64,000 bases of DNA from Rusavskia elegans (lineage: Eukaryota > Ascomycota > Lecanoromycetes > Teloschistales > Teloschistaceae): contig SAUG01000082.1 in assembly GCA_011316305.1 (NCBI GenBank), positions 1 through 64,000 on the forward strand, written 5' to 3'. Within the stretch, counting starts at the first letter, position 1; each line of letters opens with the position of its first letter. Shown piece after piece: positions 34,101 to 45,689 of the stretch. Below the pieces are notes generated by a model. The model saw only the letters and a program-made list of their open reading frames with translations. It did not search any database and had not been told where the DNA came from. A program made the translations under genes and the position numbers.

Positions 34101-36682
34101 CCAGCAGGTTTGGGAATGCATTAGTCATGGTTCTGACTGTGCATGAGGGTTTTGTCAAATGGGTTGGTGAGGTCGGGCACGTAGGAGCATCCAATGAAGT
34201 TGGAGCAGAAGACGCTTCACAGCGGATGGGAATAAATTCACGACGCCACTGACAAGGGGTGCTGGCACTGGTGGCTTTACTAATGGACTCAGGCGGTCTG
34301 CGGGATGAGTGACGAACAAGGAGAATGCGGAGAAGCTGCATGGATTGGCCAGCCCTTTGTGAGTATGTGCTCTGAGCGACGCACGCTGCAGTTCATTACC
34401 ACAACAATTGGAGCGATCAAGCGAGACGAAAGCTAATTCGAAGACTCATGCGTGCGTATCGATCCTTTGCCGCAAAGGGAACTGTACCCCCGTGCGAGGA
34501 ATACGAAGGCAAGAGTGGAGAGCAAGAAGTCAGTGGAAGACGGGAAAGAAGCTATACAAATGGTCCAACACCACCAAGCTGCCGGTTCGTGGAGAGCGAT
34601 GAATCAGGAAGATTCTGGCTGCAGGATGGGCATCAAAACAGGGAACGCCAGCTCAACGGCTCACAGGAGTTGGGGGCCAAGACGGCCTGAGGTCACCGAA
34701 CGAGGAGCGACATGACTGCTTGAGGTTAGACGGCAGTCGCAATTGGGGTCTGATTCTGGTGAATCCCCGGACTTTCCCGCCCCCTACTTAGCTCGTTGAT
34801 CATTCGGGCGGATGATCGAACATCCATCTCCTCATTGGCGCCAACGCAGTCCTTACTGTCCTTCCGCCTTCAAGTTCCACGCCTGTTCCCCGTTTGGTAT
34901 CGCTCAAGGACGCTACCGCTGTCATTCAACATCGCTGCCGGTTTCCATCTGGTCGAGGTCTCGACCATGTGTTTTTCTGGGATGAATTGGACGACCGCAG
35001 CCTCGGAGGATCCGCCATCACATCTTCACATCCTGTCGGTGCTGTCGTGGACTGCTGCGCAGGATCCACACTGCTTCGGGCGTCGTGGAAATTATCCGTC
35101 GGCTTTGCAGCTGCTAAAACGTTGGACATCGTGGCACTCGTTGCGTTTCGCCTCGACGCTACTCAAACTTTATATTCGAGTGTTGCGGCCAAGCAAGGGA
35201 CCGGCCTCATTGGCTTTCGCGTGGGGTAAGAGAAGGTGCAGTCGCCTGCTACCAAACACCACTCAACCGACATACACGGACCCAGAAACCAACGAGTCAA
35301 AGACTACTACCCCTTGAAAAGGCTGAACCCAGACCGTGTACCGACATCGATGCAATCAGTAACATGCTGCGGCAACAGCTCAATCGAGAGGCGATGATCG
35401 TTACAATCCTGCAAGCCCGGCAACACCACCACACCACAGGCTCAGCTCGTGGCCCTCATGCGATGTAACCCAACCATATCCAGTGCACCGCCAGCCGTGT
35501 CGAGCAACGACAACATACCCCATTCGGCACTCACGCTGTTGATGCCAAACACACTGCAGATTGCAGAATCTCAGAGCCGATCTTGGGAAGGGTCGTACCT
35601 GATCACCATATCACTTGCTGCTGAAGGCTCAATCACCCCCATTGGCTAACAGACACCGTCCGCGGCGCTTTCCCCGGACACGTGACCCCTAAAACCCTGG
35701 GGGCTCCTCGCTACGATTTTTGGCTGCCTGGAATCCTCTGGGTGACGCCTCATGCGGAGTTCATTATTTTCTGGTTCATCGACGGCTCGAGGGGTGCTTC
35801 GTGAGAGAGCTCAACCACGGTACGAATGCTATCATAGGCCGGCTGAAGCCGTGACTCGTGCCAAATGGATTACAGACTACTGTCCCAATCTAATCCTGCA
35901 GTTACGCATCTTCAGGCTTGCGCCGGCGCCAGTACCTTTCTGCGAGGCTCGCATACCACTCGGTTCTAAAAAGGAAAAGATCGTCATCGTACATCGGAGC
36001 AGGTATACATCCTTCAACAATACAGCCTGGTGTGCATACGCGCAGCTCTCGAAACGCCAGCCACTGTGTTGCGGATGCGGCAGTCTGCATGATTTGCCTT
36101 CATCGAACAGCGACGTTGGTTGGCTCTTTGGCAGTATCCTAACGACGACATCCTTCTGCCGTGGCTTCACACCGACATCATGATACATGCTCTGAGGGTT
36201 CTTTTCTCCTGCATTTCGCGTATGTCTGACAAAACCAGCATGGGCTTGTTGGATGCCGTTCACATCCTCGGCGCCATGGTCTCATGACGCGGGTAAAAAT
36301 TCCCACCCAGTCTCCACAGACAGCTCATCCTCGACGATGTGACGTCGTCGATCTTGGATTCATTGGGTAATTGGAGATGCGGATCGGACGGTCTTGACCA
36401 GAATCAAGATTATTGGTGGAACTACAGCCAGCTCTCAGCAAGAGCCAGAGATTGGCGCGACCGTCGTGCGGGTCTTTTGATGGTGGATACACAACTTGAG
36501 GAGCAAGGTCGAGCAAAGACTATGCTCCGGAGAGTCCGGATTGTCTATATAAGGAGCGTCCTTTTCGCTTCCATTTCAATCTCATCAACCAGCACATCCA
36601 CAAGCATCTTCAATCAACAATCACTACCCAACACCAAAGCACCATTCAAATTGTTCTTTCAGAACCCCCTCCAACAGCCAAA
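31116..36682. other. Gene-poor accessory stretch
   Basis: About 5.5 kb without a convincing gene. Open frames are short, in all frames, and not recognised. A minus-strand run at about 33440-34340 (frames ending ERLPELWRKTGV and containing MVWRGSAYADMFSRIAG) reads like protein broken by stops and could be a decayed gene. A plus frame at 34894-35229 (SWKLSVGFAAAKTLDIVALV) is also protein-like. A second copy of the motif CGGACACGTGACC lies at 35675-35687. The last 400 bp serve as the hydrophobin promoter. Confidence 0.45.
36546..36552 (+). promoter_or_regulatory. TATA box of the hydrophobin gene
   Basis: TATATAA, 131 bp upstream of the hydrophobin ATG, followed by a CA/CT-rich leader with repeated CATC, typical of highly expressed fungal genes. 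Confidence 0.7.
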
Positions 36683-37113
36683 ATGCAGTTCAAGAACATC
36701 GTCGCTTTCGTCTCCCTCGCCGTCATGGCTTCTGCTCTCCCCGCCGAGAATCTTGTTGCTCGCACCACCGGCCAAGATATCCAGAATCAGTGCTCGCAGA
36801 CCCAGACCGCCAAATGCTGCAACTCGCTCCAGAAGTCCGTCGTTGGCCTCCTCCCAGTCTTACTCGGCCTCAACTGCCTCGACCTCAACTGTGAGTCTCC
36901 GCATTTTACCTCCGCTATGTTTCTTCTCGGCTAATGGGTTAATAGTGCTCGTTGACATTGCTGGTCAATGCTCCGGCAGCCAGGCGTTAGCTTGCTGCTC
37001 ATCAGGTGAACAGGTTTGTGACACACCGTTTCCACACGCCTCATCACTTGCTAACATTTGAAAAGAACGGCCTCGTCAACATTGGCAACGTTTGCGTGCC
37101 GGTGGCCGTCTAG
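36683..37113 (+). CDS. Hydrophobin (class I pattern)
   Basis: Small secreted amphipathic protein that self-assembles at air-water or wall surfaces. Three exons: 36683-36890, 36946-37013, 37066-37113, with introns of 55 and 52 bp (donors GTGAGT, GTTTGT; acceptors AATAG, AAAAG); 107 aa. Signal peptide MQFKNIVAFVSLAVMASALP. The mature protein has exactly eight Cys in hydrophobin order: C-x7-CC-x18-C-x12-C-x7-CC-x14-C. Seen as QNQCSQ, AKCCNS, LNCLD, GQCSG, LACCSS, NVCVP. The order C-CC-C-C-CC-C is diagnostic; spacing is nearer class I (Aspergillus-like) than class II. It has a TATA box and CA-rich leader. No neighbour points to a cluster. Confidence 0.96.
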
Positions 37114-38720
37114 ACGGATAACCATCGACAAATGTGCCTTTCGCCTCATGACGAATCATGAAGTCCTGTGCACTTGGCAGGCATAGCGAGTTTGGGTTTT
37201 CACCATCATCCATCTGCGGCGCACAGTCGGATCTAGCCCAGCTCCGCTATTGATTTTCTTGTGTTTGCATTTGACATTACAAATCTCCTACCGACCTTCG
37301 AATCTGGCCAGTTCGTTGGGAAGTACCTCACGAGCGTTCCCTCTACGCAAGTTGTGCTTTGGTGTGATAGTGAGTGACTGGCTTTGGACAGCGCTGGCTG
37401 GTTAAAAAGTCGTGACGATTGGAGAATCTCATGGCTTTGAACTTACTTGGGAGCAAGCGCGTTTGAGGGTCTATCATAGCTATCAATAATATACGCTTTC
37501 ACCTTACAGTCACTGGTTCAAGTCCCATTCGCAACATTCTCAACTCTTTCCCTGCGTTGCAACTCATTCCCATTTATCTCAATAAGTCATTTACTACGAT
37601 AAATCTATTGGTCCAATCATCAGCTTTCCCACTCCTGCACCAATATTCGACACCCAGTACAGTTTGTCTCGGCCCTTCTCCGCCTGTTCTGGCCATTTCC
37701 CGGCAAGCCCAGTCTAGGTGTGTGCGTCGTGTTAATCCACAACATCCGCACCGACACTCAATTGATGTAAGATCGCGATCAATCTCGGCAATCGAACTAT
37801 GTAACCACATACCAACTCTCTCCACCCGTCCATCCACTCTTCAGCTCCTTCCGGACAATATATACTTCCCCGTACCCCAGCCGAGATATGTCTTCTGGTT
37901 CTAGAACATCTACTCAATCGTGATGGCACACCTTCGGCAATGCCCAGAAAACTCCGGGGTTACGTGTGTACGACGGTCGATGTGGTCGATTTCCGAATCC
38001 GGATGTTGCCGGTCCGATTATAGGTTCGCATGTGCCCCTGACCCACCGGGTGTACCCTTGATCCCACAAGAGCCGTGAGGTCAGTTCCGTGCGGCATTTG
38101 TTCTTTCGGGGAGTACGGCTGGTGGCGGTAGAGTAATGAGATTATTGGGTCGTCGTCGTCGTGGCGGCAATCACCCCGCATTCTTGCCAAGACGACCAGT
38201 TTGGAACGGGCTAGAGGGGCGTGCGGTTGTGTAACGTCCGCTAGTTTGTCAGCACGGGTGTCGGCAGCGACCCACTTGGCGGCTTGGCTGCTTGATGCAC
38301 ATCATTTGGTCCTGCACATCATTTGTTCCTGCACATCATTTGGTTCCTGCGTCGTTGTGATATGGACACTTCTCGCCCTCCATCTCCCGTCCATGAGGAA
38401 GCTACGAGGACTGTGCAATGGGCTTCGCTTCATCTAGGAGCTGGAGCATGGATATGGAGCTCTTCTTCAACTTCGTCACGCGAGCGGCCGTAGGAGAAAG
38501 TACAAGAGAGAAGAGCATCAGAGTCTGCAGCTTTCCCTTGGGATACCAAATCCTCCCGAGAAATCTAGGCTGGCTCGGCTGCAACAGACCTCCTGGCCAG
38601 ATCTATACAACTAAGGTATTCTCATCATCTCCGACTTCCTTTCCCATTGTACTACCACTTGGCAATGTTCCTTCATCTTCCGTCACTTTCCATATCATCA
38701 TCAACCTCCTCGGAATCACG
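37114..38720. other. Intergenic region with a triple 17-bp tandem repeat
   Basis: About 1.6 kb. GCACATCATTTGGTCCT is repeated three times with small changes at 38297-38349. A GGTTCAAGTCC box near 37513 looks like a tRNA B box but no tRNA folds around it. No gene is seen. Confidence 0.5.
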
Positions 38721-39497
38721 TCATTTTTCCTCAATGTACTCTTGCTTGATGGCTTTCTCCCCATCGCCAGGCATCGGACCTGATGGACCATGCCCCTCGC
38801 GATGTGCGTTGAACAAGGCCTCTTGCTCCGCTTCATAGCGAACGGCATCAAGCTGAAGTCGCATCTTCTGCTCTTTCCTTCTTTTTCTCCACGATTCAAA
38901 GTGCTGGCTGTTGCGGCGCTGGTGGCGCTCATTGGCTGCGCTAGCTCGGCGGTCAGTGAGGGGAGGCGGTGACGGAATGGACTTGGCGACGTCTTCCTCT
39001 TCCTCTTCCTTCTTGATCTTGATGCTGGGAGGAGCGACGTCGCTGAAGCAGCTCTCCGAGCGGCGCTTGGTATGTGTTGGGGCTGCAGGTGAGCGGACGT
39101 AGGAGGGTAATGCTGATGCTGTGAAGGGGGCGATGAATCTTGGTGTCGCCGAGTATGGATCAGTCGTCGTGCATGTTGGTGTTGGTGCATAAGCTGGACT
39201 ACGTCGGTAGTAGTCCTCGAACGGTGAGGAAAGCCTTGCGGTGGTAGAGGACGAGGTGACGCCATTGCCTTGGCCCCATTCGATATTTCGGAATGGTAGA
39301 TCGCTGCTTGAGGCTCCGTGTCCAGGATACGCGGCGCAGTCGGCTATAGTGTGGTGTATGAATCTCGGGCTTGAGTCGGGCTGCTCGGTGTTGTTGATCT
39401 TGCGACAGACCTGCACCGGCCTGACGTTGTGTGTGGTAGGCGAAAGGGCCATCTGGATTGCCAGCACCAGGTCAATGGATGCTCCACCATGCCGCAA
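38721..39497 (-). CDS. Hypothetical basic, probably nuclear protein
   Basis: 258-aa open frame; the start could be 39497 (MRHGGASID) or 39452 (MALSPTTHNVRPVQ). A CAG acceptor-like site lies just before the second ATG, so an upstream exon is possible. A TATAAA on the minus strand near 39612 fits a nearby transcription start. The N-terminal two thirds are Pro/Ser/Thr-rich; then comes SIKIKKEEEEEDV and a charged helix (RRNSQHFESWRKRRKEQKMR, then LQLDAVRYEAEQEALFNAHR) that could form a basic coiled coil. It ends AIKQEYIEEK. IKKEE/IKQEY resemble sumoylation sites. Family not recognised. Confidence 0.6.
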   Translation of the reverse strand: MRHGGASIDLVLAIQMALSPTTHNVRPVQVCRKINNTEQPDSSPRFIHHTIADCAAYPGHGASSSDLPFRNIEWGQGNGVTSSSTTARLSSPFEDYYRRSPAYAPTPTCTTTDPYSATPRFIAPFTASALPSYVRSPAAPTHTKRRSESCFSDVAPPSIKIKKEEEEEDVAKSIPSPPPLTDRRASAANERHQRRNSQHFESWRKRRKEQKMRLQLDAVRYEAEQEALFNAHREGHGPSGPMPGDGEKAIKQEYIEEK

Positions 39498-40579
39498 GGA
39501 TTGAACAGGGACTACATACTCTGGATCGTTTGTGGATTCTCACTTGGATCGGATGAAGGTAACCCTTCCCATGATATGGACACGGTACCAATGGAAAGGA
39601 AATCTGGCGCTTTATAACTCGAGGATGGGCCATTGATTCAATTGCTGAAGAATGCTTTCGTGTTACAGATGTCATTGTCATTGATTCCTTCATCTTGACA
39701 TGCAGTGAATGAGCAAGAAGTTATCAAAGGAAGGAAATCAATAGGCAGATAATGTGGCAGATAATGTCCCAGATAAGTATGTGTTTGAACATGATGGTTT
39801 ACAGCTGCAATCGGTACAGACGAAGGTAGGAGTGTACTTGGTTCATGCAGCAAGTGCGTTCGACTTCCATATTCCTATACAGGAAGGAGTGGTGGGCACC
39901 GATTTCTCAGCCAACATTACATCGACATCACTGTCATATCCCGCAGCGCCCATCATCGCGCGAATGCTTCCCAGCGCATGGCTACCGTAACGGGCAATCG
40001 GCCCGTACTCCTGGACTGATCCTCTCGAATTTGTCCGCCTTGACACAAGACAGATACCTGAGAAACGGTACCCAGGGAAGCCACCAAATCGAAGAAACCC
40101 CATCTTTCGACCATGACGAGTATGAGTTGGACTACGGCGATGCCTGGTGGTAATCGCTGAAGAGTGCCCTGAACGTGTGCGTCATCTAGAGTTCGGCCGC
40201 CAGGTCAATGTCTAGCCATGGGGGACCAACGCAGGAAAGCTGCAGGACTTGGATGATCTCAAATGTCAATCTGCCAAAATCCATGAGCTTCCTTGCCAGC
40301 TCTGTTTTCTGCAGCATTCATGCCATCTCACTTCGAACACTCAAGTCTGAATGGTGTCGCCTCGGGTTATCTTGATCAAGGAAGTCTACTCAATCTCTAC
40401 TCGAACAGGCTCGGTCGTCCAAATGCAATAACGTTCACCGCCCTGCCGCATGTTTCGCAACAATGTCTAGGCGAATCTACCTCCATAACCGCTAGGGGAT
40501 CCAGCATTCTCATGGTCTCTCCGTAGAGCCCAAATCGTCGACTTTCCACACCATTCAACCCGTACGCAAGCTTTCTCAA
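39498..40579. other. Intergenic region, nothing recognised
   Basis: About 1.1 kb. Short frames on both strands at 39754-40153 are mildly protein-like (HDEYELDYGDAWW on plus; YDSDVDVMLAEKS on minus) but no gene can be supported. Confidence 0.4.
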
Positions 40580-41385
40580 TCACTCTTCCGCAGTCCGTAC
40601 CCCCGACCCATTCGCCGTCAAAGTAACCAGAAATGGTCCCATTGGAATATTATAGTTCGTCGCCGAATCTGTCGCCAACAACAACACTCCGAGACTCCTC
40701 TTCGCTCCTGCAGCAGTCAGTCACTCCACTTCCCAAGACCTGGTGGCACTCACCCACGACCGCCCACCCAACATTTGCCGGATGCGTCCCTTGCTCTACA
40801 CATTGCTCCTCCATCGTCCTCGCCGCATCATATATCTCTCTATACGTTGCTTTATCCCTCACCGCTTCGCCATGAGGCAAAGTCCCCGGAATATCGAAAC
40901 GACTGAGCGTGCTGAACATCACTATGGCAAGCGTACACGTCGCTGCGAATATTATACTTATTAGAAGAACGAAAGGAAAATGACATCACATCCGTACGAT
41001 CATAATCTTGACATAAAGATGAAGGGACAAACTCACATTCCACATACCTCCTCGGCGTCTGGACCATCATACTTCGATGTATGGGTGCAAAACCCCCGGA
41101 AAAGAAAGTAAAGACGTCATTGGGGTGGAAGCGGTAGTCATATTTGTACAGGTTCTGCACCGCGACGTAGCAGTCTTCCATGACGAAGTTTGGCGCCAGC
41201 CAGCTTTCGCTCCCTACGCATTGCACCCTTGGTGTTGTGGTGATGTTGAGTGGACGAGTAGAGACCGACCTCGCGTGAACGCCAACGAATTGAAAAAGGT
41301 GGATGGCAAGCAGCAAACGCAGAAAGGCTAAACAAGCAATGCGTCGGAAGCGTGTTGACCGCACCATCATCCCACACCTCGGCAT
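40580..41385 (-). CDS. Secreted or membrane-tethered hypothetical protein, three exons
   Basis: Model: exon 1 41037-41385, intron with GTGAGT donor, exon 2 40754-40942, 46-bp intron with GTGAGT donor and TGCTGCAG acceptor, exon 3 40580-40707; 221 aa from the first ATG, 216 from MMVRSTRF. A hydrophobic N-terminus (IACLAFLRLLLAIHLFQFVG) is a signal peptide or anchor. The mature part has Cys in RVQCVGSE, MEDCYVA, TCTLAIV and EEQCVEQ, and motifs PTPRRY-like (QTPRRYVE) and GWAVVG, which recur in fungal secreted proteins of unknown function. It ends NGSGVRTAEE. Both junctions keep the frame. Function unknown. Confidence 0.7.
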
Positions 41386-43077
41386 GAACTTGGATATGAA
41401 TATTTGAAAAAGTTCGGTGTGACACCACTATTACTTTCGGACCGTCAAACACATCCGGTTTTCGTTCCTCGAGATCGAGATTCCATGACGAGGGAAGATA
41501 TTTGGCAGGAAGATCACTCCGCTTCTTTCGGCTGTAGCTTCAATGGCCACTATCTACTGTTTTCCCCCCACGGTTATCAGGACCCTGGCCGGAAAGCGCA
41601 GAGTCTTCGTTGGTCTGATAAGGAGCCCTTCATTCTCAACAACATCAACGGAAGAGTCGACTGGTGGTGATTGACTCGGTTTTTGCGATACGCGACGCAT
41701 GTACCACTTGGCGATACTCTCTGCCCTACCTACCTTCCAGATCGACTTTCTTTCGGGACATGGTTATGTATGAAACGGACCACCGTATCATCTCGTAAAA
41801 AAGTACAATCAGATACCATCGTTGACTCTCTCTTTCTCTTTCTCTTTCTCTTTCTCTTCCATTTGGGGTTTTTTCTTCCATCTATCTGCAAGAGCCGTTC
41901 GTTCCATGAGGGAACGGAATCTCCTAGCCTTCGCGTTCTCTATTTCGAGCTTTCCTTATGGTTGTACCCATATCGTGGTGCCGAATATGGAGCTCCTCCC
42001 GCCCGCGTAGAAGATCCTTCAAATTTCTCATCCCATGTTCCGACCCCGAGCTCGGGTAATTGACGAAGGAAGGCCTGCCCAGCCAGGCAGAGTAGTCGGC
42101 CGAATAGTCAAATCACACGGGATTGGAGTCGTAGTGGTGATGGATTGGTTGTTGTGGAAGGATGGATGGATGGATGGATGAGATGGATGTGGATTGTGGG
42201 GTGCTTTTTTCTACGTTATTGGAGGGTTTTTTTGTGGGGGGGGGGGGAGCTGTGGATGTGTGAAGTGTATGTGTATTGTGGAGCAAATCGTTGAGAAAGG
42301 GTATGGTTATGAGGGCAGACGGTTTAGAAAGGTACGGGTATGGTTGAGTTAAGTTATGCGGGGTGATAGATGTGATGAGGGTGATGTTTTGGATGATGTG
42401 GATGGGGTTGGTGGCGGCGTGGTGGAATGGGATGTGATGTGGGGAGCTTGATGTGTTTTGTTTTGGGATTGAATGTTCGGATTTGGGATTGAAAGATTGT
42501 GGTGAAGTTGAAAAATTGCTGGGGGGTGTGGGTTGAGGGTTTTGGGTAGTGTTTGATTGTTCGTTTTGGTGTGTGGTGTGGTGGGTGGATGGTGGATGGT
42601 GGATGGATGGATGGGGTTTCATCAGCACGTTTTTGTAAGTTGAAAGCTCTCGCGTTGTGGAATCAGGCCCGGATCGTCGTCGAAGGCTCGATCAACGAAC
42701 GATGGTTATGGTCAACAATTCACTCAACGGTATTTCAGAAACAATAGCAAATCACTACTTCTCGACAGGGACACAGCAGGTAGCTATACATGTATAAAGC
42801 ACGATTGCAATTGGGCTGGCGCCTCCATGCACACAATGTCTGGTGTTTGTGGAAATGCATGTCGACCTGTGCCCTCGATAAACTCTCGCCCTGTCTGTCT
42901 TCTCTGCTCCCGTCTAATTTCGGCTTTCCCACCATCAAGTCCACACACCACCGACCGCCAAGTCTGCAAACCACCTACCACCACGCGCCTGCCCTCCTTG
43001 CTCTTCGAGGTGTCTTGGGTGGAGTGGCAGGTTGCTCGTCACTTTGTCCGTGTGTCAGTTGTCATATCATATTGGTT
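41386..43077. other. Intergenic region with microsatellite and G/T-rich tract
   Basis: Holds a (TTTCTC)5-like array at about 41826-41858 and, at 42115-42620, a strongly G/T-biased plus strand with a G10 run near 42238 and GGAT/GGTGG repeats. The 171-aa minus frame there (His/Pro/Thr-rich) follows from that bias and is probably not a gene. Confidence 0.45.
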
Positions 43078-44435
43078 TTAGGGACGGTGGAGAGAGAATA
43101 CTAACCCGACCATTCTGAACAGGGGCCCAATATTGTCAAGATGGCGGTTCCGGATCTCCTCCTCCTCCGGGGTTCGCTTGATTTTCTTCCCGGTCGGTGG
43201 CGGTTGCGCTACGTTCGCTGGTGCTTGGTTGGGGTTGGTTGCCGGTGCTTGCGGTGTGTCTGGCGTCGGTGCCCGATCGGGCCCTGCTGGACACTTCCCG
43301 GGTGCTGCTTGGTTGTTACCGAGATCGACCTTACAGTCGCCGAGGTCGGCGGGGGTGCCGCTGTGGAGGGATTATTGTTAGCTATCCATGGCTCCGAGAT
43401 GTATGTGGATACCCGTAGGGAACACGTGTGGACTTACTCGAGAGGTGTAAATTCGGGGACAGTCTGTGCAGTCGGGGCTTGCTCACACCAGGTCTTTCGG
43501 TCCATCTTGATTCCGCCGCTGGCGTCGTAAATGGCGTCTGCGATACACCAGCAATGGTCATCCTGGGGAGAATGAGGGAGCTCGACATCCACGACGTGGG
43601 AGTCGCCATCCATGTATGCCTGGAAATTGTACGGTTCTTGGGGACAACGGTTAATCAGCGCTTTGTGGAATTCGGTGGCGGGCGCGTCGTCGGCCCAGCC
43701 TGCCCAGTAGACTTGGTGCCGCACATAACCCTCTTTCTCGACCCAATTCGGTTTCCCCACCCCAGGTGGGCCCTTACTTGCGTAGTAGGGTTTGTCGAAG
43801 ATGTCGCAGGTGACGATGTCGCAGAGTGGGTTGGGGTCCGGGGGTTTGGGAAAGTCTGCCAGGGGGGGTGGGTTGGGGTCGTAGACGACTTGGTCGTCCG
43901 GGCTGATCCACTTGGGGTCCCATTCGATCATGTTGGTGGCCAGTTTCTCTATTGCTTTGTTCTGACCGCATTGATTGGTGTTCTTGGTGGTGATGGTGTA
44001 GCGGGCTGTGCCGGTCATGGGGGAGCCGTCGTCGTTCCAACCGTTGGTGCCGCCGCCGGCACTCTCGGTGCAGTATTTGGGGTCGTAATTGGGATCGGGG
44101 TTGGCGGCGTTCCTGCCACACTTGTAGAGTATTCGTTTGAACGAGGTTCTGCAGTTGTCCGGCGTAATGAGCTGATTTTCAGCATTTGGTTTTGCGCCGA
44201 CGGGGGGGAAGAAGTTGATTTCGCAGTCTCCTTCGATAGCGGTCAAACCTATGTTTCGGTTCTCGGATTTGCAGACTTTCTCAATGGCGGTCTCGCATCG
44301 TGAGTTGCAGAGAGGAGGGGCGTTTTCGGTGGAACAGAAATAGCACCATCCTTCATTGGTACCTTTGAAAACCTGGCCTTTGACTGAGAGGGCGAGGGAT
44401 AATAGGAGAACGGAGTTTCTCAAGGCCATTGTCAA
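43078..44435 (-). CDS. Secreted Cys-rich hypothetical protein with Pro-rich tail
   Basis: Model: exon 1 43438-44435, 77-bp intron with GTAAGT donor and CCACAG acceptor, exon 2 43078-43360; 426 aa, frame kept. Start MTMALRNS or, two codons on, MALRNSVLLLSLALSVKG, a signal peptide. The N-terminal domain has many Cys (EGWCYFCSTENAPPLCNSRC, then EKVCKSENR and EGDCEINFF) and continues with ITPDNCRTSFKRILYKCG. The middle has DIVTCDIFDKPYY and a region with HCWCIADAIYDASGGIKMD. Exon 2 encodes a Pro/Ala-rich tail and a charged end (KKIKRTPEEEEIRNRH). A further 3' intron (GTTAGT at about 43097) could alter the last residues. Extracellular, probably disulfide-stabilised; family not recognised. Confidence 0.7.
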
Positions 44436-45689
44436 TACTGGGAAAGATGGCTGAGCTGCGGATCTTTACCAGAAGCAACAACAACGAAGTCAGGAAGACT
44501 GCTTAGCGCCCAATGTCAGGCGAGAAATGAGAGGTGAGGAGATGCAATGAGGGGAGTGATGTATAAAAAGAAAGATTGTAAACGCAACGGGGGTTTTCTG
44601 CAATGGATATCGCATGCGCCTTTTCGGATGAGCCTGTTTCAATACTACTGGCGATCATCCCGCGACCAAACAATTCGCACCAACGGGAGAGCTCTCGCAC
44701 GGGCGAAGATATACATCAAACAATGGGCAGCGATATACTGGGTATGAGAAACAATCTCTGGACTCACGGAATGCAAAACTAGCTGACGAGCACTCGAAAT
44801 AACAGAGTCTCCTACAGCATCCGCTTCACATTGTTCCAGATTAGTCATCGCCACTGGAGGTACTTTACCACCGTTCTTCAGCTTTGGCGAGGTACAATAA
44901 TGATCCCAAATGCCAAACACGTTGACAGCGACAGCTCCCAGTCATGATACTGGCCAGTTCAAAGACTGAAGGACGTTACTAATTGTAGGATGTGGCTGAC
45001 GGCCCGGAAGAAACAAGAGGAAACTGAAGCCGTGAGACGTTGGTCTGCTTCGAAGAGATCAAGTCCAAGAATAGCCCAAGAAGCGACAAGCGACTTGCCG
45101 CCACCCCTCGTGACTTTTGACACGTTTTCCGACAGCCCTACGAGAAGAGTTCGATACTCGCAATTCTTGGCGGCAGCAAGACAGCACAAGAGCTCAACGG
45201 TGGCATGACTGCTGTGTCCCTGCTTCCGACAACAGGGCAACCCTTATCACGGCATACATTGGTGGCCCTCAATCTGACCGCCCTGAAGATGACGACATCA
45301 TCGCTCGAAAGATCGCATCCTTCCACCACGCCCGCCACAAGGTCCCCACAAGATCCGGGGCGATCGCTCATCACAACAGCCATGTCCTCGAAGATGAAGG
45401 CCTTGCGGTATGATGGCGGTAGAAAAGAGGTAGGGAAGCGATGACCGCCTTGACGGCTTCCTTTGGATTAAGACGCTTGGGCAACATGGAAATCAGCTTG
45501 GGTGCTGGAAATCCAGGACCACTGCCGGGGTATCCCATGCCCTCATCGGCTCTTCCGTTTGGAGGTATAGTGTCTCAATGATTCTACTACAGACTCATGC
45601 ATTACAAGGCCGTCAGCTTCCATACACCATCATCTAAGGTATATACCGCCCACGGATCCCACGGAACTACCCACGACCACTTCCGCCAT
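44436..45689. other. Intergenic region, nothing recognised
   Basis: About 1.25 kb between the Cys-rich gene and the reductase pseudogene. Protein-like short frames on minus (44645-44920; 44959-45383) are broken and not assignable; they could be another decayed gene. Confidence 0.35.

Noticed and set aside
37490..37540. tRNA-like B box GGTTCAAGTCC
   Set aside because: No matching T stem, A box or acceptor stem could be paired around it.
43428..44303. 291-codon plus-strand frame opposite the Cys-rich secreted gene
   Set aside because: Shadow frame; the minus strand has the signal peptide, Cys pattern and a clean intron.
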